This document shows, in pieces, positions 16,244 through 23,956 of a stretch of DNA of 64,000 nucleotides (its first letter is position 1; each line of letters begins with the position of its first letter). Made by a program: the position numbers and the translations under genes. The notes below the pieces were generated by a model, which worked only from the letters and a program-made list of their open reading frames with translations, was not told the origin of the DNA and made no database searches. Source of the stretch: a virus; the IMG/VR virus record IMGVR_UViG_3300013004_000030, positions 57,834-121,833 of that record; one strand, given 5' to 3'.

Positions 16244-16420
16244 TCATTCTTTTTTGGTGTAGACCATGTCGCAGTAGACCTTGTCCTTTTCAACGATCAA
16301 GCCGTAATCGGCCTCGGGCGTGTTGACTTGCAGATAGTGTTTTCCTTCCACCTTGCCGTCGTAAGAGACGCCGTAGCCAAAAGAGAAGATGACGGAGAAC
16401 AGCACAATCAGTTCGTTCAT
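16244..16420 (-). CDS. Small protein with hydrophobic N-terminus
   Basis: A 58-residue frame starting after AAAGGA. The first 17 residues (NELIVLFSVIFSFGYGV) are hydrophobic, a possible signal anchor. The rest is charged. It has its own promoter and, as with most neighbours, the stop lies just before the next promoter. Confidence 0.65.
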   Translation of the reverse strand: MNELIVLFSVIFSFGYGVSYDGKVEGKHYLQVNTPEADYGLIVEKDKVYCDMVYTKKE

Positions 16421-16473
16421 GGTTTCAATCCTTTGAAAATGGGTCGTCCGTGTTGTTTCAACTATCTTGGGAT

Positions 16474-16514
16474 AAAAAATCAGGGGGCGGGATTTTTAGT
16501 TCCCGCCCCCTTTT
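16474..16514 (-). terminator. Rho-independent terminator
   Basis: The stem GGGGGCGGGA / TCCCGCCCCC is followed on the minus strand by TGATTTTTTA. It lies downstream of the gene ending at 16533. The TTGATTT-like run also approaches the next promoter's first box. Confidence 0.75.
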
Positions 16515-16532
16515 CAGTTGAATGAAAGGCTG

Positions 16533-17195
16533 TTAGCCCGCCTTCTTGCGGATTGCTTGGTACATGGTTCCCGATCGGGTCGGGGCTCTCTTTGTGCCCT
16601 TGAAGAACGACCGTTTGCCGCCGGTGCCCTTCCCCTTGTTCTTCACCATGATCCACCGGTTTCCGATCCGGTAAACAACGGGCAGTGGGTTTAGGCGGTA
16701 GGTGCCGGGGATCAGGTTCCATTCCGAGTCGGTGTCAAACTTGGGGATGGCTCGTGCCAGGGGTGCGGAAGTCCCGTACTTGATCACTTCCTTCGTCGTC
16801 TCGCATGTGATGATGGTGATGTTAGTCCCCACCATCCAGTCCGTCGCGAAAGCTTGCGACCTTCCGATGGCTTGTGCTACGACGCAGTTCTCCTTGTTGC
16901 CGCACATCGCCTTGTTGATGCACTGCTGGGTGATACGCAATTCAAGCGGATCGTTGGCAGCATAAATCTTCCATCCGTCCTTGGTTGTCCGCAAGAGGGT
17001 TTTCCCGCCGCCTTCAATATCCTTCCTCGCCTTCGCTTCCGCACGAGCCCGGCCCTTCTTGTAGGCGGCTTGCTGCTTCGGCGTAAGTTCGTCCCAGTAG
17101 ACCATCTTGGCCTTCACGGTCTTCTTGGCCTGCTTCTTCTTCGCGGTCTTGGCTGCTGCAACCTTCGTCTTCTTGACAATCTTCGTGGATGACAT
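16533..17195 (-). CDS. Basic protein with histone-like Lys/Ala-rich N-terminus
   Basis: This 220-residue protein starts after AAGGAG. The first 30 residues are almost only Lys, Ala, Thr and Val, resembling H1-like or topoisomerase tails that bind nucleic acid. The middle is alpha/beta with several cysteines, and the C-terminus is again basic. No array promoter is visible directly upstream, so it may be read from the DUF3085-side transcription or from an unrecognised promoter. Function unknown; nucleic-acid binding is inferred. Confidence 0.7.
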   Translation of the reverse strand: MSSTKIVKKTKVAAAKTAKKKQAKKTVKAKMVYWDELTPKQQAAYKKGRARAEAKARKDIEGGGKTLLRTTKDGWKIYAANDPLELRITQQCINKAMCGNKENCVVAQAIGRSQAFATDWMVGTNITIITCETTKEVIKYGTSAPLARAIPKFDTDSEWNLIPGTYRLNPLPVVYRIGNRWIMVKNKGKGTGGKRSFFKGTKRAPTRSGTMYQAIRKKAG

Positions 17196-17247
17196 TCTTT
17201 GTCTCCTTGGGTTAAAAAAATCTTACCTAACTAATCAACGCTGCTTG

Positions 17248-17643
17248 TCAGACCTTCACCTTTTTGGGCTTGGTGAAGATCAATTCCACCTTCGTCTTGA
17301 AAACCTTGACATGGAACTCCTCGTAGTTGTCACACGCCGCGAGGGTCTGATCGGTGACGGGGAAGGTTTCCGCGAAATCGTCGCCGCCGACGAGGTAATG
17401 TGCCTCCTCGTAGTAGTCCTCGTCCTTCTGGGGATCGCAGCCCTTGGCGTAGGCCACATAGGTCTTGTCGCCTTCCATGTCCTTCGGATCGCCGTTGCTC
17501 ATGATGTACACGCCGTGGTCGTGGACGAAGAAGATGGCGGGCTTGGGGGCTTCCTCGCTCCATCCCATGCCCCACTTGGTGCTGTTGAGGGCATGCTGGA
17601 CGCAACGCTTGATCTCTGAGGTCTTGAACTTGCAGACTCCCAT
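17248..17643 (-). CDS. DUF3085-like protein
   Basis: In this 131-residue protein, FKTSEIKRCVQHALNS followed by AIFFVHDHGVYIMSNGDP matches the pattern of DUF3085 proteins found on plasmids and phages. The C-terminus is lysine-rich. ATG 17643 follows AAGGAG. Role unknown. Confidence 0.75.
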   Translation of the reverse strand: MGVCKFKTSEIKRCVQHALNSTKWGMGWSEEAPKPAIFFVHDHGVYIMSNGDPKDMEGDKTYVAYAKGCDPQKDEDYYEEAHYLVGGDDFAETFPVTDQTLAACDNYEEFHVKVFKTKVELIFTKPKKVKV

Positions 17644-17698
17644 GATCTTCTCCTTGGTTTGAGGGATGATATTTTTTCAACCATCCGGGTTTCAAGAA

Positions 17699-18247
17699 TC
17701 AACACTGGGAGAATCCGGTGATCACCCTTTTGTGTTCCTTGTTCCATGTTTCGCCGCAACTCCGGCATCCCATTATGTGGTGACTATTCCAGGTCGCGTC
17801 ATCCAGGATCGTTACGGGCTTTTTCTTCAGGCAGAATGGGCAGATGTCCGGGTTTTTTGAGTATTCCTCGCTTGAGATCTTTGGCTTTTTGGGCTTTCTT
17901 TTCCAGGCGAACAGCCGGCCCATGATTTCGTTGAGGATTTCGGCGTCGTGCCGGGCATCGTCGTCCAGGGCGTATCCGGCGTCATCCCAGTAGAAATCGT
18001 CGGTGTCGTCCAGGGCTTTTTGCAGGTCGCCGGCACTTTTCTCCAGGACTTCGATGCAGCAATGCCCGTTTCCCACGCTTGCCACGATGCGCACAGGCTT
18101 CTTGAGCTTCACCATTGCCTTCACGATGTCAGGCAGTAATTCTTCCAAGGATTGCTCGAACTCATATTCCTTGAAATGTTCCTCGATCAGCTCCTCGACT
18201 GTTTTTCCGAGCTGGAGTTCGGTGATCAGGGGGTGTTGTTTTTTAAT
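17699..18247 (-). CDS. Zinc-ribbon protein, probable ATT start
   Basis: The C-terminal third has CPFC...CRSC, a zinc ribbon. The N-terminal part is helical. The first conventional start is TTG 18148, but the frame reads coherently upstream (LGKTVEELIEEHFKEYEFEQ) to an ATT at 18247. That ATT lies 8 bases after the GACGGTT promoter core, the same distance seen for leaderless ATG genes in this window. I therefore prefer a leaderless ATT start giving 182 residues. Confidence 0.6.
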   Translation of the reverse strand: MKKQHPLITELQLGKTVEELIEEHFKEYEFEQSLEELLPDIVKAMVKLKKPVRIVASVGNGHCCIEVLEKSAGDLQKALDDTDDFYWDDAGYALDDDARHDAEILNEIMGRLFAWKRKPKKPKISSEEYSKNPDICPFCLKKKPVTILDDATWNSHHIMGCRSCGETWNKEHKRVITGFSQC

Positions 18248-18253
18248 ATTTCT

Positions 18254-18790
18254 TCAACCGTCTCGAAGGATTATTTCAACAAGTTTCCTTCTTGACGGGC
18301 ATTTCGGCTCGAGGCCGAAGAGTTTTTTGTATTCTCGGCGGATTTCTGCCCATTCCACATCCCAGGATCCGTCGGAACTCACGGTTATTGTCTTTGGCGC
18401 GTGATTAGATGCAGACAATAGTATAAGTCCCACTGCGAGGTCGTAGGGTTTGTGCGCTGTTTTGCAGAACTCGAAGTATTGCTTGCCCTGCCCGAAAGGC
18501 TGGGGTTCGGGCATTTTCTTGTGCAGCATGAAGGTTTCGTGGCCTTCGTCCTTCCATCCGTTGAATCTTATTAGTTCGTCGCTCACCTCGGGGCATTTCG
18601 GGAGCATCTTCTTGTTTCCGAATACATCAAACTCCTGCGGTTCGACAGGAGAATCGTACTCGTATGCGAGCAGGATGTTTTTGCTGCCGCACAGATCGAT
18701 GATTTCCACGAAGTCGAGGCAGATCTTCTCCCACTGCTTCTGGGTGAAGTTTTTTTTCTGGTAGTAGTAGTGGGTGTAGCCGATTGTCAG
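18254..18790 (-). CDS. GYTHYW-type conserved phage protein with CTG start
   Basis: The frame begins CTG ACA ATC GGC TAC ACC CAC TAC, encoding TIGYTHYYYQ, the conserved beginning of a widespread phage family (MGYTHYW). FNG..DEGHETF in the middle also fits. The CTG overlaps the upstream stop as CTGA, in place of the usual ATGA coupling. The first conventional start (GTG 18709) would remove the conserved N-terminus. It is the last gene of a four-gene unit from 19268. Function unknown. Confidence 0.75.
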   Translation of the reverse strand: MTIGYTHYYYQKKNFTQKQWEKICLDFVEIIDLCGSKNILLAYEYDSPVEPQEFDVFGNKKMLPKCPEVSDELIRFNGWKDEGHETFMLHKKMPEPQPFGQGKQYFEFCKTAHKPYDLAVGLILLSASNHAPKTITVSSDGSWDVEWAEIRREYKKLFGLEPKCPSRRKLVEIILRDG

Positions 18791-18963
18791 GGTCTCCTTA
18801 CTTTCTCGAGTTCCTCAAGCAGATCGAGGACGGCCTTGTTGTAGACATACTGCTCGAGAGCGTCGATGTCGCAGAAGTTGCTTTCGAGCCTGGCCTTGTC
18901 TGCCTCCTCGAGGAGTTTTTTCGACTCGATCCGCTTTTTCTCGATCCACTTATTTGTTTTCAT
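18787..18963 (-). CDS. Small coiled-coil protein
   Basis: A 58-residue frame, highly charged and helical (Lys/Glu-rich). It starts on ATGA coupled to the upstream gene, with GGAGG before it, and its stop overlaps the CTG start of the next gene. Confidence 0.72.
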   Translation of the reverse strand: MKTNKWIEKKRIESKKLLEEADKARLESNFCDIDALEQYVYNKAVLDLLEELEKVRRP

Positions 18964-19097
18964 GCTTCCACCTCCAGAACCCGGACTTCCTCGTCGGGTC
19001 CGAGGTCTAGTAGTTCACTCCAGTTCCACTTGTCCGGGCTTTCCGACATTTGGTCGTCGAACTGGATCTCGAGCACTACAGTCTGGGTCTTGATCAT
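18960..19097 (-). CDS. Small acidic hypothetical protein
   Basis: A 45-residue frame ending in the ATGA of the next gene. It starts 3 bases after the stop of the upstream frame; GGAG lies about 10 bases before the ATG. Family unknown. Confidence 0.65.
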   Translation of the reverse strand: MIKTQTVVLEIQFDDQMSESPDKWNWSELLDLGPDEEVRVLEVEA

Positions 19098-19100
19098 TTT

Positions 19101-19268
19101 TTACTCCGGTGTGACGACGAAGGTGAATCGTTCCTTGAAATACTTGAGTTCCTTCTCAAGCCTCTGGATTCTGGCGGTCATGGCATGTGGGGCGAATGGG
19201 ATCCACGATCCCTCCTTGTCATTCCTCCAGCAGAGGATGCCTTCCACAACTTTTTCTTCGTAATACAT
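19101..19268 (-). CDS. Small hypothetical protein
   Basis: A 55-residue frame and the first gene of the unit reading to 18254. AAGGAGAAC precedes ATG 19268 and a promoter core (GATGGTT) lies near 19285. Helical C-terminus. Confidence 0.7.
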   Translation of the reverse strand: MYYEEKVVEGILCWRNDKEGSWIPFAPHAMTARIQRLEKELKYFKERFTFVVTPE

Positions 19269-19308
19269 GATGTTCTCCTTGTTGTTTCAACCATCTTGGC
19301 TTGGTTTT

Positions 19309-19524
19309 TCAAAGCGGGATGATTTCCATCGCGATCTTGGCGGCGGTGTTGGGGATGTTGTCTTTGGAGTTTTTGATGGCTTGCGAAACCTTATCAAGAA
19401 TCTTCGGAGGGTACTGGGTCACATCCAGTTCCCATTCCATGAAAAGGTATGCAACAACCGCGTCTGAGAACTGGCATCCTTGCAGGCCGTGGAAATCTTC
19501 GTAGTCGTCGTAGTTGGGGTCCAT
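19309..19524 (-). CDS. Small acidic helical protein
   Basis: This 71-residue protein has YLFMEWELDVTQYP in the middle, resembling the AYLEYDLG region of the protein at 23458, so the two may be paralogs. AGGAGG precedes the start. Function unknown. Confidence 0.7.
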   Translation of the reverse strand: MDPNYDDYEDFHGLQGCQFSDAVVAYLFMEWELDVTQYPPKILDKVSQAIKNSKDNIPNTAAKIAMEIIPL

Positions 19525-19567
19525 AACATCCTCCTTGATGTTGTTTCAACCATCTGGCCTCTTGTTT

Positions 19568-19876
19568 TCAAGAGGCGATCTTGTAGACGGGGGCGGACAC
19601 GAAACCGCTTCGGACTGCACGTCCGGTGGGGATCAACTTGTCCTTGAGTTCGGCGAGGACTTGGGGAACCCACATCGCGTTCTCGCTCCAGTCCTTGATG
19701 CACACCTCGTCGTTCTCCAAGCATACCTCGGGGAGGTTCACGCTGACCATGCCGAAGGGTTCGTCGGTCTGGTGATCCACGGCTTGGATGGCTACGCGGC
19801 CGTTGTGGTTGTATGTGTGGCAGACGAGACGGAGGGTGACGGTTTCGCCAAGGAAGTTGATGGTTACGGTGTTCAT
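19568..19876 (-). CDS. DUF4313-like protein
   Basis: In this 102-residue protein, INFLGETVTLRLVCHTYNHNG, DEPFGMVSVNLPE, and CIKDWSENAMWV fit the DUF4313 pattern known from plasmids and gut or environmental phages. ATG follows AAAGG. Role unknown. Confidence 0.8.
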   Translation of the reverse strand: MNTVTINFLGETVTLRLVCHTYNHNGRVAIQAVDHQTDEPFGMVSVNLPEVCLENDEVCIKDWSENAMWVPQVLAELKDKLIPTGRAVRSGFVSAPVYKIAS

Positions 19877-19886
19877 GGTTTACCTT

Positions 19887-20066
19887 TCAGATGTTGTAGA
19901 GTTCGCAGAAAAGTGAGGCAAGGTCGGTGATTGAGATGCCTTCGTACTGGGAGAGGTTGTCCGTCCGGGCGTGGTTGAGGGTGTTGTCGGAAACCTTGAT
20001 GCCGACCTCCCTCATGGCGAGCAGTTCGTTGAGTAACTTGCAGTTCTGAGTTTCAAACCAAGACAT
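19887..20066 (-). CDS. Small hypothetical protein
   Basis: This 59-residue protein starts at ATG 20066, preceded by AGGAGG, rather than at an upstream in-frame start inside the promoter. It ends FCELYNI, like the FCELYKT of the protein at 39930. Followed by the DUF4313-like gene after 10 bp, so these two form an operon. Confidence 0.68.
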   Translation of the reverse strand: MSWFETQNCKLLNELLAMREVGIKVSDNTLNHARTDNLSQYEGISITDLASLFCELYNI

Positions 20067-20108
20067 TTCATTTTCCTCCTGTTGTTTCAACTATCCGGGG
20101 AGGATTTT

Positions 20109-20468
20109 TCAATCCTCCTCATTTTCGGCCTCCTCCACGGCGGATTCCAAGGCGTGGACGAGTTCGGGCTTCCGGGCGAGCCATTCCTTGTGGAGTTTGG
20201 CGACGGTGTAGTTCTCCTTCCGTTCCGGGAGATACACCGGCTTGCCGCACTCCGTCATGGGACGCCCCATGACGTCCATTCGCTGCACGAGCGGCCAGTG
20301 CTTAGTCCAAGTCTCGTGCGTGAACGAGAAGAACCACCAACTGCCGTCCATCATCACGGCCTTCACGCCGATTCGCTTGAACTTGGTGCGGACTTCGCCC
20401 TTCTTGGTCGTGTAGGTGCCGATGGGAGCCCAGCTGACCTTCGTTTCTTTGACGGTGAACCAGTTCAT
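20109..20468 (-). CDS. Hypothetical protein
   Basis: This 119-residue protein starts at ATG 20468, seven bases after AGGAG; the GTG just before is less well placed. It is beta-rich with many Trp residues, then a helical acidic tail. The stop TGA sits in the TTGAAAAA box of the next promoter. Unknown family. Confidence 0.72.
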   Translation of the reverse strand: MNWFTVKETKVSWAPIGTYTTKKGEVRTKFKRIGVKAVMMDGSWWFFSFTHETWTKHWPLVQRMDVMGRPMTECGKPVYLPERKENYTVAKLHKEWLARKPELVHALESAVEEAENEED

Positions 20469-20529
20469 CACAAGTCTCCTTTAGTGGGGTGATGTTGTTT
20501 CAACCATCTGGGGCGATTAAATCAAAGGG

Positions 20530-20601
20530 CTATTTCCTCCGTCGCCAGAAAGCCTCCAGGCCGTAAATGAACCCGATCAGGAGCCTGAGCCATATGTTCA
20601 T
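20530..20601 (-). CDS. 23-residue candidate membrane micropeptide
   Basis: An ATG at 20601 opens a 23-codon frame with one hydrophobic segment (LRLLIGFIYGLEAFW) and a basic end. It directly precedes the next promoter, as real genes do here, but lacks a ribosome binding site. Confidence 0.35.
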   Translation of the reverse strand: MNIWLRLLIGFIYGLEAFWRRRK

Positions 20602-20640
20602 ACTTTTTTCCATTAAGCATCCAAGGTTTATCTCGGATTG

Positions 20641-20648
20641 GATAAATA
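20641..20648 (+). promoter_or_regulatory. T4-type late promoter box GATAAATA
   Basis: One mismatch to TATAAATA, 30 bp upstream of the ATG of a plus-strand virion-type gene. Confidence 0.55.
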
Positions 20649-20678
20649 ATGAGTCCTATTCCACAACAAGGAGAAGAA

Positions 20679-20945
20679 ATGCCAAGAAAGACCAATATAC
20701 AAACAAGAAAAGGAACGGCCGCATCATGGGCGAGCTCCAATCCTGTTCTTGCAGCCGGCGAGCCGGGCTTTGAGACCGACACAAAGAAACTGAAGATAGG
20801 CGACGGAACGACGGCTTGGAACAGCCTTCCCTATTTTACCGTGGACGGTGGTGTGATTGGCGGCGGATCTCCGACACCGACACCGACACCGACAGCCGTT
20901 TATTTCAGAATGAATCCTCCAACAGACAAGAATATTTCTTGGTGA
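20679..20945 (+). CDS. Tail fibre/tropism-determinant N-terminal domain-like protein
   Basis: This 88-residue protein has NIQTRKGTAASWASSNPVL, then AAGEPGFETDTKKLKIGDGT and TAWNSLPYF, the pattern found at the start of phage tail fibre and hyaluronidase-type proteins. A PTPTPTPT linker follows, as in the LamG protein at 9268, and then only a short tail, so the receptor-binding part is missing or separate. ATG 20679 follows AAGGAG. It is a lone plus-strand gene among minus genes, behind a late promoter and before a terminator, consistent with a virion protein. Confidence 0.8.
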   Translation: MPRKTNIQTRKGTAASWASSNPVLAAGEPGFETDTKKLKIGDGTTAWNSLPYFTVDGGVIGGGSPTPTPTPTAVYFRMNPPTDKNISW

Positions 20946-20963
20946 TTTCTATTTGACCGTGTG

Positions 20964-20998
20964 CCGGGGGAGTTACTCATACTCCCCCGGCTTTTTTA
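20964..20998 (+). terminator. Rho-independent terminator
   Basis: GCCGGGGGAGT-loop-ACTCCCCCGGC is followed by T6 on the plus strand. It also separates the convergent minus gene ending at 20996. Confidence 0.9.
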
Positions 20999-21205
20999 TT
21001 TGCCAAGCAGTTCCTCAAGAACCTTTGTTTCATGTTCCGCCTTGATCCAGTTGTCGCAGTGCTGGTGGGTTTCAATGTCGGAACTCAGAGCGTCAATCGC
21101 GTTGCCGAAAGATCCAACCTCAATCTCCTTTGCGAGATTCTCAATCTCGGGCTCTTGGAGGAAGGCGAAGGGAAGGCTGCGGAAGCGGTCGGCGAGGCTT
21201 TTCAT
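20996..21205 (-). CDS. Small helical hypothetical protein
   Basis: This 69-residue acidic, helical protein starts after AAGGAG. It has its own promoter near 21230. The stop is inside the convergent terminator. Family unknown. Confidence 0.7.
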   Translation of the reverse strand: MKSLADRFRSLPFAFLQEPEIENLAKEIEVGSFGNAIDALSSDIETHQHCDNWIKAEHETKVLEELLGK

Positions 21206-21251
21206 GTTTTTCTCTCCTTGGTTATTATTTCAACCATCTGGGTTTGGTTTT

Positions 21252-21569
21252 TCAAACCGCGTATTGACCCGGCAATGCCGGAAGTCCGCACTTGGGACAG
21301 AAGTATTCGCCGTTTTTCTCAACCGGCTCGCCTCCGTCCACGAATCCGTTCCATCCGCAGTATTCGCTGGACTGCTTGGCTTGCTCAATGTGCTTGCACT
21401 TCCTTCGGAACTTGAAACCCTCGCAAGTGCAAGTCCAGTCGTGCTGGACTGTGCCTTGTGGCGTAGGCCCATACGAGACTGTATGGGTTCGGCCGGTTCC
21501 TTGAACATGGGTCTCAAACTGCTCGGCGGACTGGCAGTGGAAGTGGATCTCAATATTGAAGTCTGTCAT
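21252..21569 (-). CDS. SWIM-type zinc finger protein
   Basis: In this 105-residue protein, CTCEGFKFRRKCKHIEQAK at about residues 47-65 is a SWIM zinc finger (CxCx-nCxH). A second CPKCG near the C-terminus is a zinc ribbon half. SWIM domains bind DNA or proteins. AAAGGG precedes ATG 21569. Confidence 0.75.
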   Translation of the reverse strand: MTDFNIEIHFHCQSAEQFETHVQGTGRTHTVSYGPTPQGTVQHDWTCTCEGFKFRRKCKHIEQAKQSSEYCGWNGFVDGGEPVEKNGEYFCPKCGLPALPGQYAV

Positions 21570-21612
21570 TGGATGGCCCTTTCTATTCTTTTAACCATCC
21601 ATTCAATAAAAA

Positions 21613-21858
21613 TCAGTTTTTAGGCTTGATGGATCTGACCATGGTGAAGGGTGCGAACCTTTGGGTCGTAACCACCACTTTATAACCCGAATCGTTGCAG
21701 TAGATCGCTCCGTCCGTCCCCTCGCAGACGATGCCGCTTCTCTTCTTGAAGCCGTTTTTTTCCAGCCTGTCGACAATGATGTCGTAGGCCCATCCCTGGA
21801 AGGAGAACTTTCCTCCCTCTGTCACCAGATCGTCGATCGCTTTTTTGCTGATGTACAA
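21613..21858 (-). CDS. Hypothetical protein with TTG start
   Basis: This 81-residue protein starts at TTG 21858, preceded by AAGGAGG at good spacing. The C-terminal half is beta-rich. Promoter core near 21896. Unknown family. Confidence 0.7.
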   Translation of the reverse strand: MYISKKAIDDLVTEGGKFSFQGWAYDIIVDRLEKNGFKKRSGIVCEGTDGAIYCNDSGYKVVVTTQRFAPFTMVRSIKPKN

Positions 21859-21911
21859 GATTTCCTCCTTGCTTTTGGCGTCATTGCCTTCCTTTCAACC
21901 ATCCAGGTAAC

Positions 21912-21944
21912 AAAAAAAATCCCCAGCAGGTCATGCCGGGGATT
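21912..21944 (-). terminator. Rho-independent terminator
   Basis: ATCCCC-loop-GGGGAT followed by T8 on the minus strand, downstream of the gene ending at 21972. Confidence 0.8.
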
Positions 21945-21971
21945 CTGGTTCTCAACAAGCACAAATCCAGG

Positions 21972-22319
21972 TCATTCTTTGGACTTGGTGTACATGCTCT
22001 TAAGGACTTCGGCGTCCTGCTGGACAGCGGTTCCTCGATCGTACCCCGCGTGCCAGATTTCGGCATATCGATCGGGCTTCGAGACCGCCTCTACGACTCC
22101 TGCCACGAAAAACTTTGTGGCCAGGGTCGAGTTCTCGAGTTTTGCCTGGGTGAGCTGGTGCATAAGGTCGATTGACTGGTCCGTCTCGATGTCCTTGGCC
22201 TTCTGAGAGAGCCTCAGGTCATCCCTCAAGGAGACGATCTGCTGGTGCTGGAACAGGATGACTTGGAGGCTCAGGGCTGCGGTGATCATGAGGGCCATGG
22301 CCCAAAGGTTGTTCTTCAT
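21972..22319 (-). CDS. Membrane-anchored coiled-coil protein
   Basis: This 115-residue protein starts at ATG 22319 after AAGGAG. Residues 4-24 (NLWAMALMITAALSLQVILF) are a membrane anchor, followed by a coiled coil and a short C-terminal domain. Its promoter (near 22361) is an unusual TTGACAT...GAACAGTT variant. Function unknown. Confidence 0.7.
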   Translation of the reverse strand: MKNNLWAMALMITAALSLQVILFQHQQIVSLRDDLRLSQKAKDIETDQSIDLMHQLTQAKLENSTLATKFFVAGVVEAVSKPDRYAEIWHAGYDRGTAVQQDAEVLKSMYTKSKE

Positions 22320-22380
22320 CTTTCTCTCCTTGAAAGTTAGGGTCCCAGCTTGCATTTTAACTGTTCAGGCCCCCGCCATG

Positions 22381-22620
22381 TCAAGCGTGATGGTATCCCT
22401 TCTTGACCTTGCTGGAGACCAGCTTGTCGAACTCCTTCCTGGCCTCCGGCTCGGTCACGTCCTGGACCTTGTACCCCTCGGTCATGTTGCCGCCCCGGCG
22501 TCCGTAGCTGAAGAAAACGCTGAAGCTTTCGCTGCCTTCCTGCTCGAGACGGGCGTGGTAGACCTTGTCGCTCGATCCCTCTTGGAAATACAGGTCTGCG
22601 CTGTCAATGGTCTTGGTCAT
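22381..22620 (-). CDS. Stand-alone WGR domain protein
   Basis: This 79-residue protein has ADLYFQEGSSDKVYHARLEQ, VFFSYGRRGGNMTEGYK and FDKLVSSKVKKGYH, a complete WGR domain (here YGRRGG). WGR domains bind nucleic acid in PARPs and ligase-like proteins. It is closely similar to the N-terminus of the ligase at 27082. ATG 22620 lies 3 nt after the stop of the micro zinc-ribbon gene, with AAGGGG before it. Confidence 0.85.
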   Translation of the reverse strand: MTKTIDSADLYFQEGSSDKVYHARLEQEGSESFSVFFSYGRRGGNMTEGYKVQDVTEPEARKEFDKLVSSKVKKGYHHA

Positions 22621-22622
22621 TT

Positions 22623-22727
22623 TTAGATTCCCCTTTTTTCTCGGATGCACTTCGGGCATTGCCGCAGGATTGTGGTTTTGATGGGGGTTCCGCAAGCGGA
22701 GCACCTACGGACCTTCTTTTCCGGCAT
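22623..22727 (-). CDS. 34-residue zinc-ribbon micropeptide
   Basis: The frame begins after AAGGAG and encodes two CxxC knuckles (CSACG and CPKC) separated by 12 residues, a minimal zinc ribbon. It precedes the WGR gene in a two-gene unit. Partner or target unknown. Confidence 0.7.
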   Translation of the reverse strand: MPEKKVRRCSACGTPIKTTILRQCPKCIREKRGI

Positions 22728-22791
22728 GATCTCTCCTTTTTCTCAAGCCCGGCCCCCACAATAGCGTGGGAGCCGGGGCATGAGGGCTTTT

Positions 22792-23004
22792 TCAAGCCGC
22801 CAACTTGGCGATGACCGACTTGCGGACGACGAAGACGTCACGCTTGCGGCCCTTCTTGCGGACATGAACCTGATCCACCTTCTTGGCAAGACCCTTCTTG
22901 CACAGGAGCCGCAGGAGGACGGTGGTGCCGATGTAGTCGGCCCCGGTCTTCTTCAGCCCAAGAACTTCCGCGAACTCACGAACCGTAACACGCTGATTAG
23001 CCAT
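22792..23004 (-). CDS. Winged-helix-like small protein
   Basis: This 70-residue protein is a paralog of the N-terminal part of the protein at 38544: both have REFAEVLGL/KNLGLETSG, then TGADYIGTTVLLRLLCKKGLAKKV, a helix-turn-helix with a following wing. A DNA-binding role is likely. AAAGG precedes the ATG. Confidence 0.72.
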   Translation of the reverse strand: MANQRVTVREFAEVLGLKKTGADYIGTTVLLRLLCKKGLAKKVDQVHVRKKGRKRDVFVVRKSVIAKLAA

Positions 23005-23069
23005 AGAAACCTTTCTTTGAAGTGAAACCGAACACGAATAAAACTGTCTGGTCTTGGATTTTCAAAAAC

Positions 23070-23237
23070 TTATGCTAGACATCGCTCGTCTTTCCTCACC
23101 ATGTCCTGGATCATCCTCAGGACTTCAATCTTGGTTCCTTCAAAGCCCATCGCCTTGAGAGCCTTGTAGGCCGACTCGCTGCCGGACTTGGCCTTCTGGT
23201 AGAGTCGGCACAGCCTAGCCGCAGTAATGGTTGTCAT
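23070..23237 (-). CDS. Small basic helical protein
   Basis: A 55-residue frame overlapping the upstream gene by 23 bp. Its TAA stop lies just before a TTGAAAA promoter box. Basic and helical; unknown. Confidence 0.6.
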   Translation of the reverse strand: MTTITAARLCRLYQKAKSGSESAYKALKAMGFEGTKIEVLRMIQDMVRKDERCLA

Positions 23238-23430
23238 TGATGATCCTTCCGTCTCTCATTTCTTGCCAGCAACGGCCTTCTCTGCCGTAGATTTTATTTA
23301 TCTTGTTGAAAGCCTTGACTGCTGCTGTTTCCGAGAAGTGCTTGAAGATTATTTCCCTTCGGCTTTCGTTGCCGAAGTTGCACAGGGTCATGGCGACCCA
23401 CTCGCTTTTCTTTTTTCCTTTTACCGGCAT
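23215..23430 (-). CDS. Hypothetical basic protein, leaderless start
   Basis: This 71-residue protein starts at ATG 23430, which lies 7 bases after the GACGGTT core, leaving no room for a ribosome binding site. The sequence includes IIFKHFSETAAVKAFNKINK, a basic helix. Unknown family. Confidence 0.65.
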   Translation of the reverse strand: MPVKGKKKSEWVAMTLCNFGNESRREIIFKHFSETAAVKAFNKINKIYGREGRCWQEMRDGRIINDNHYCG

Positions 23431-23457
23431 GACTTTCAACCGTCCAGTCTTTTATTT

Positions 23458-23661
23458 TCAGCTGGGTTTGGTCATCTTGGCTATGAGGTGGGCTGCGTCT
23501 GGGACTGAAACTAGGTTCTTCCAGCAGCAGTTCAAGGCCTCCACGGCCTGTTGGTTCAAGAAAATAAGGGCAGAACTTGATTCAACGCCGAGATCATACT
23601 CTAGGTATGCGTACTGGCAGGCGAGTTGGACATATTCGAAGAAGTTTATGTGAGTCTTCAT
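23458..23661 (-). CDS. Small helical protein
   Basis: This 67-residue protein has ACQYAYLEYDLGVE, similar to the 19309 product. No ribosome binding site is visible; ATG lies inside a CGGACGATGAAG stretch that looks like a merged promoter core and start. Confidence 0.6.
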   Translation of the reverse strand: MKTHINFFEYVQLACQYAYLEYDLGVESSSALIFLNQQAVEALNCCWKNLVSVPDAAHLIAKMTKPS

Positions 23662-23692
23662 CGTCCGTATGTACGAAGAAGACTTTTTATTT

Positions 23693-23956
23693 TCACGCCG
23701 CTACCCGGACCACCTCCAGATTTGCGTCAAGATAGAAGCATTTTGTCTTGTCCTTGCTTGCTACCGCGTACCTGTCCACCTGTTTACCGTAGACGGACTT
23801 CATTTCTGCGTCCACGAGTTCTGTGTGGTTTGCATGATCCTGGGATTCACTCTTGTAGTCGCCTGCGACTTCGCTCTGGAAGGGATGGATGCTGGTCACG
23901 GTCCCGAAATCGGGGATGTAGTCGCCGACCTTCAGTTCAAGAACGCTGATCTTCAT
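23693..23956 (-). CDS. Hypothetical protein
   Basis: This 87-residue protein has ELKVGDYIPDFGTVTSI near its start, a small beta-barrel-like motif. ATG 23956 overlaps the upstream stop (TAATG) and follows AGGAGG. Unknown family. Confidence 0.7.
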   Translation of the reverse strand: MKISVLELKVGDYIPDFGTVTSIHPFQSEVAGDYKSESQDHANHTELVDAEMKSVYGKQVDRYAVASKDKTKCFYLDANLEVVRVAA

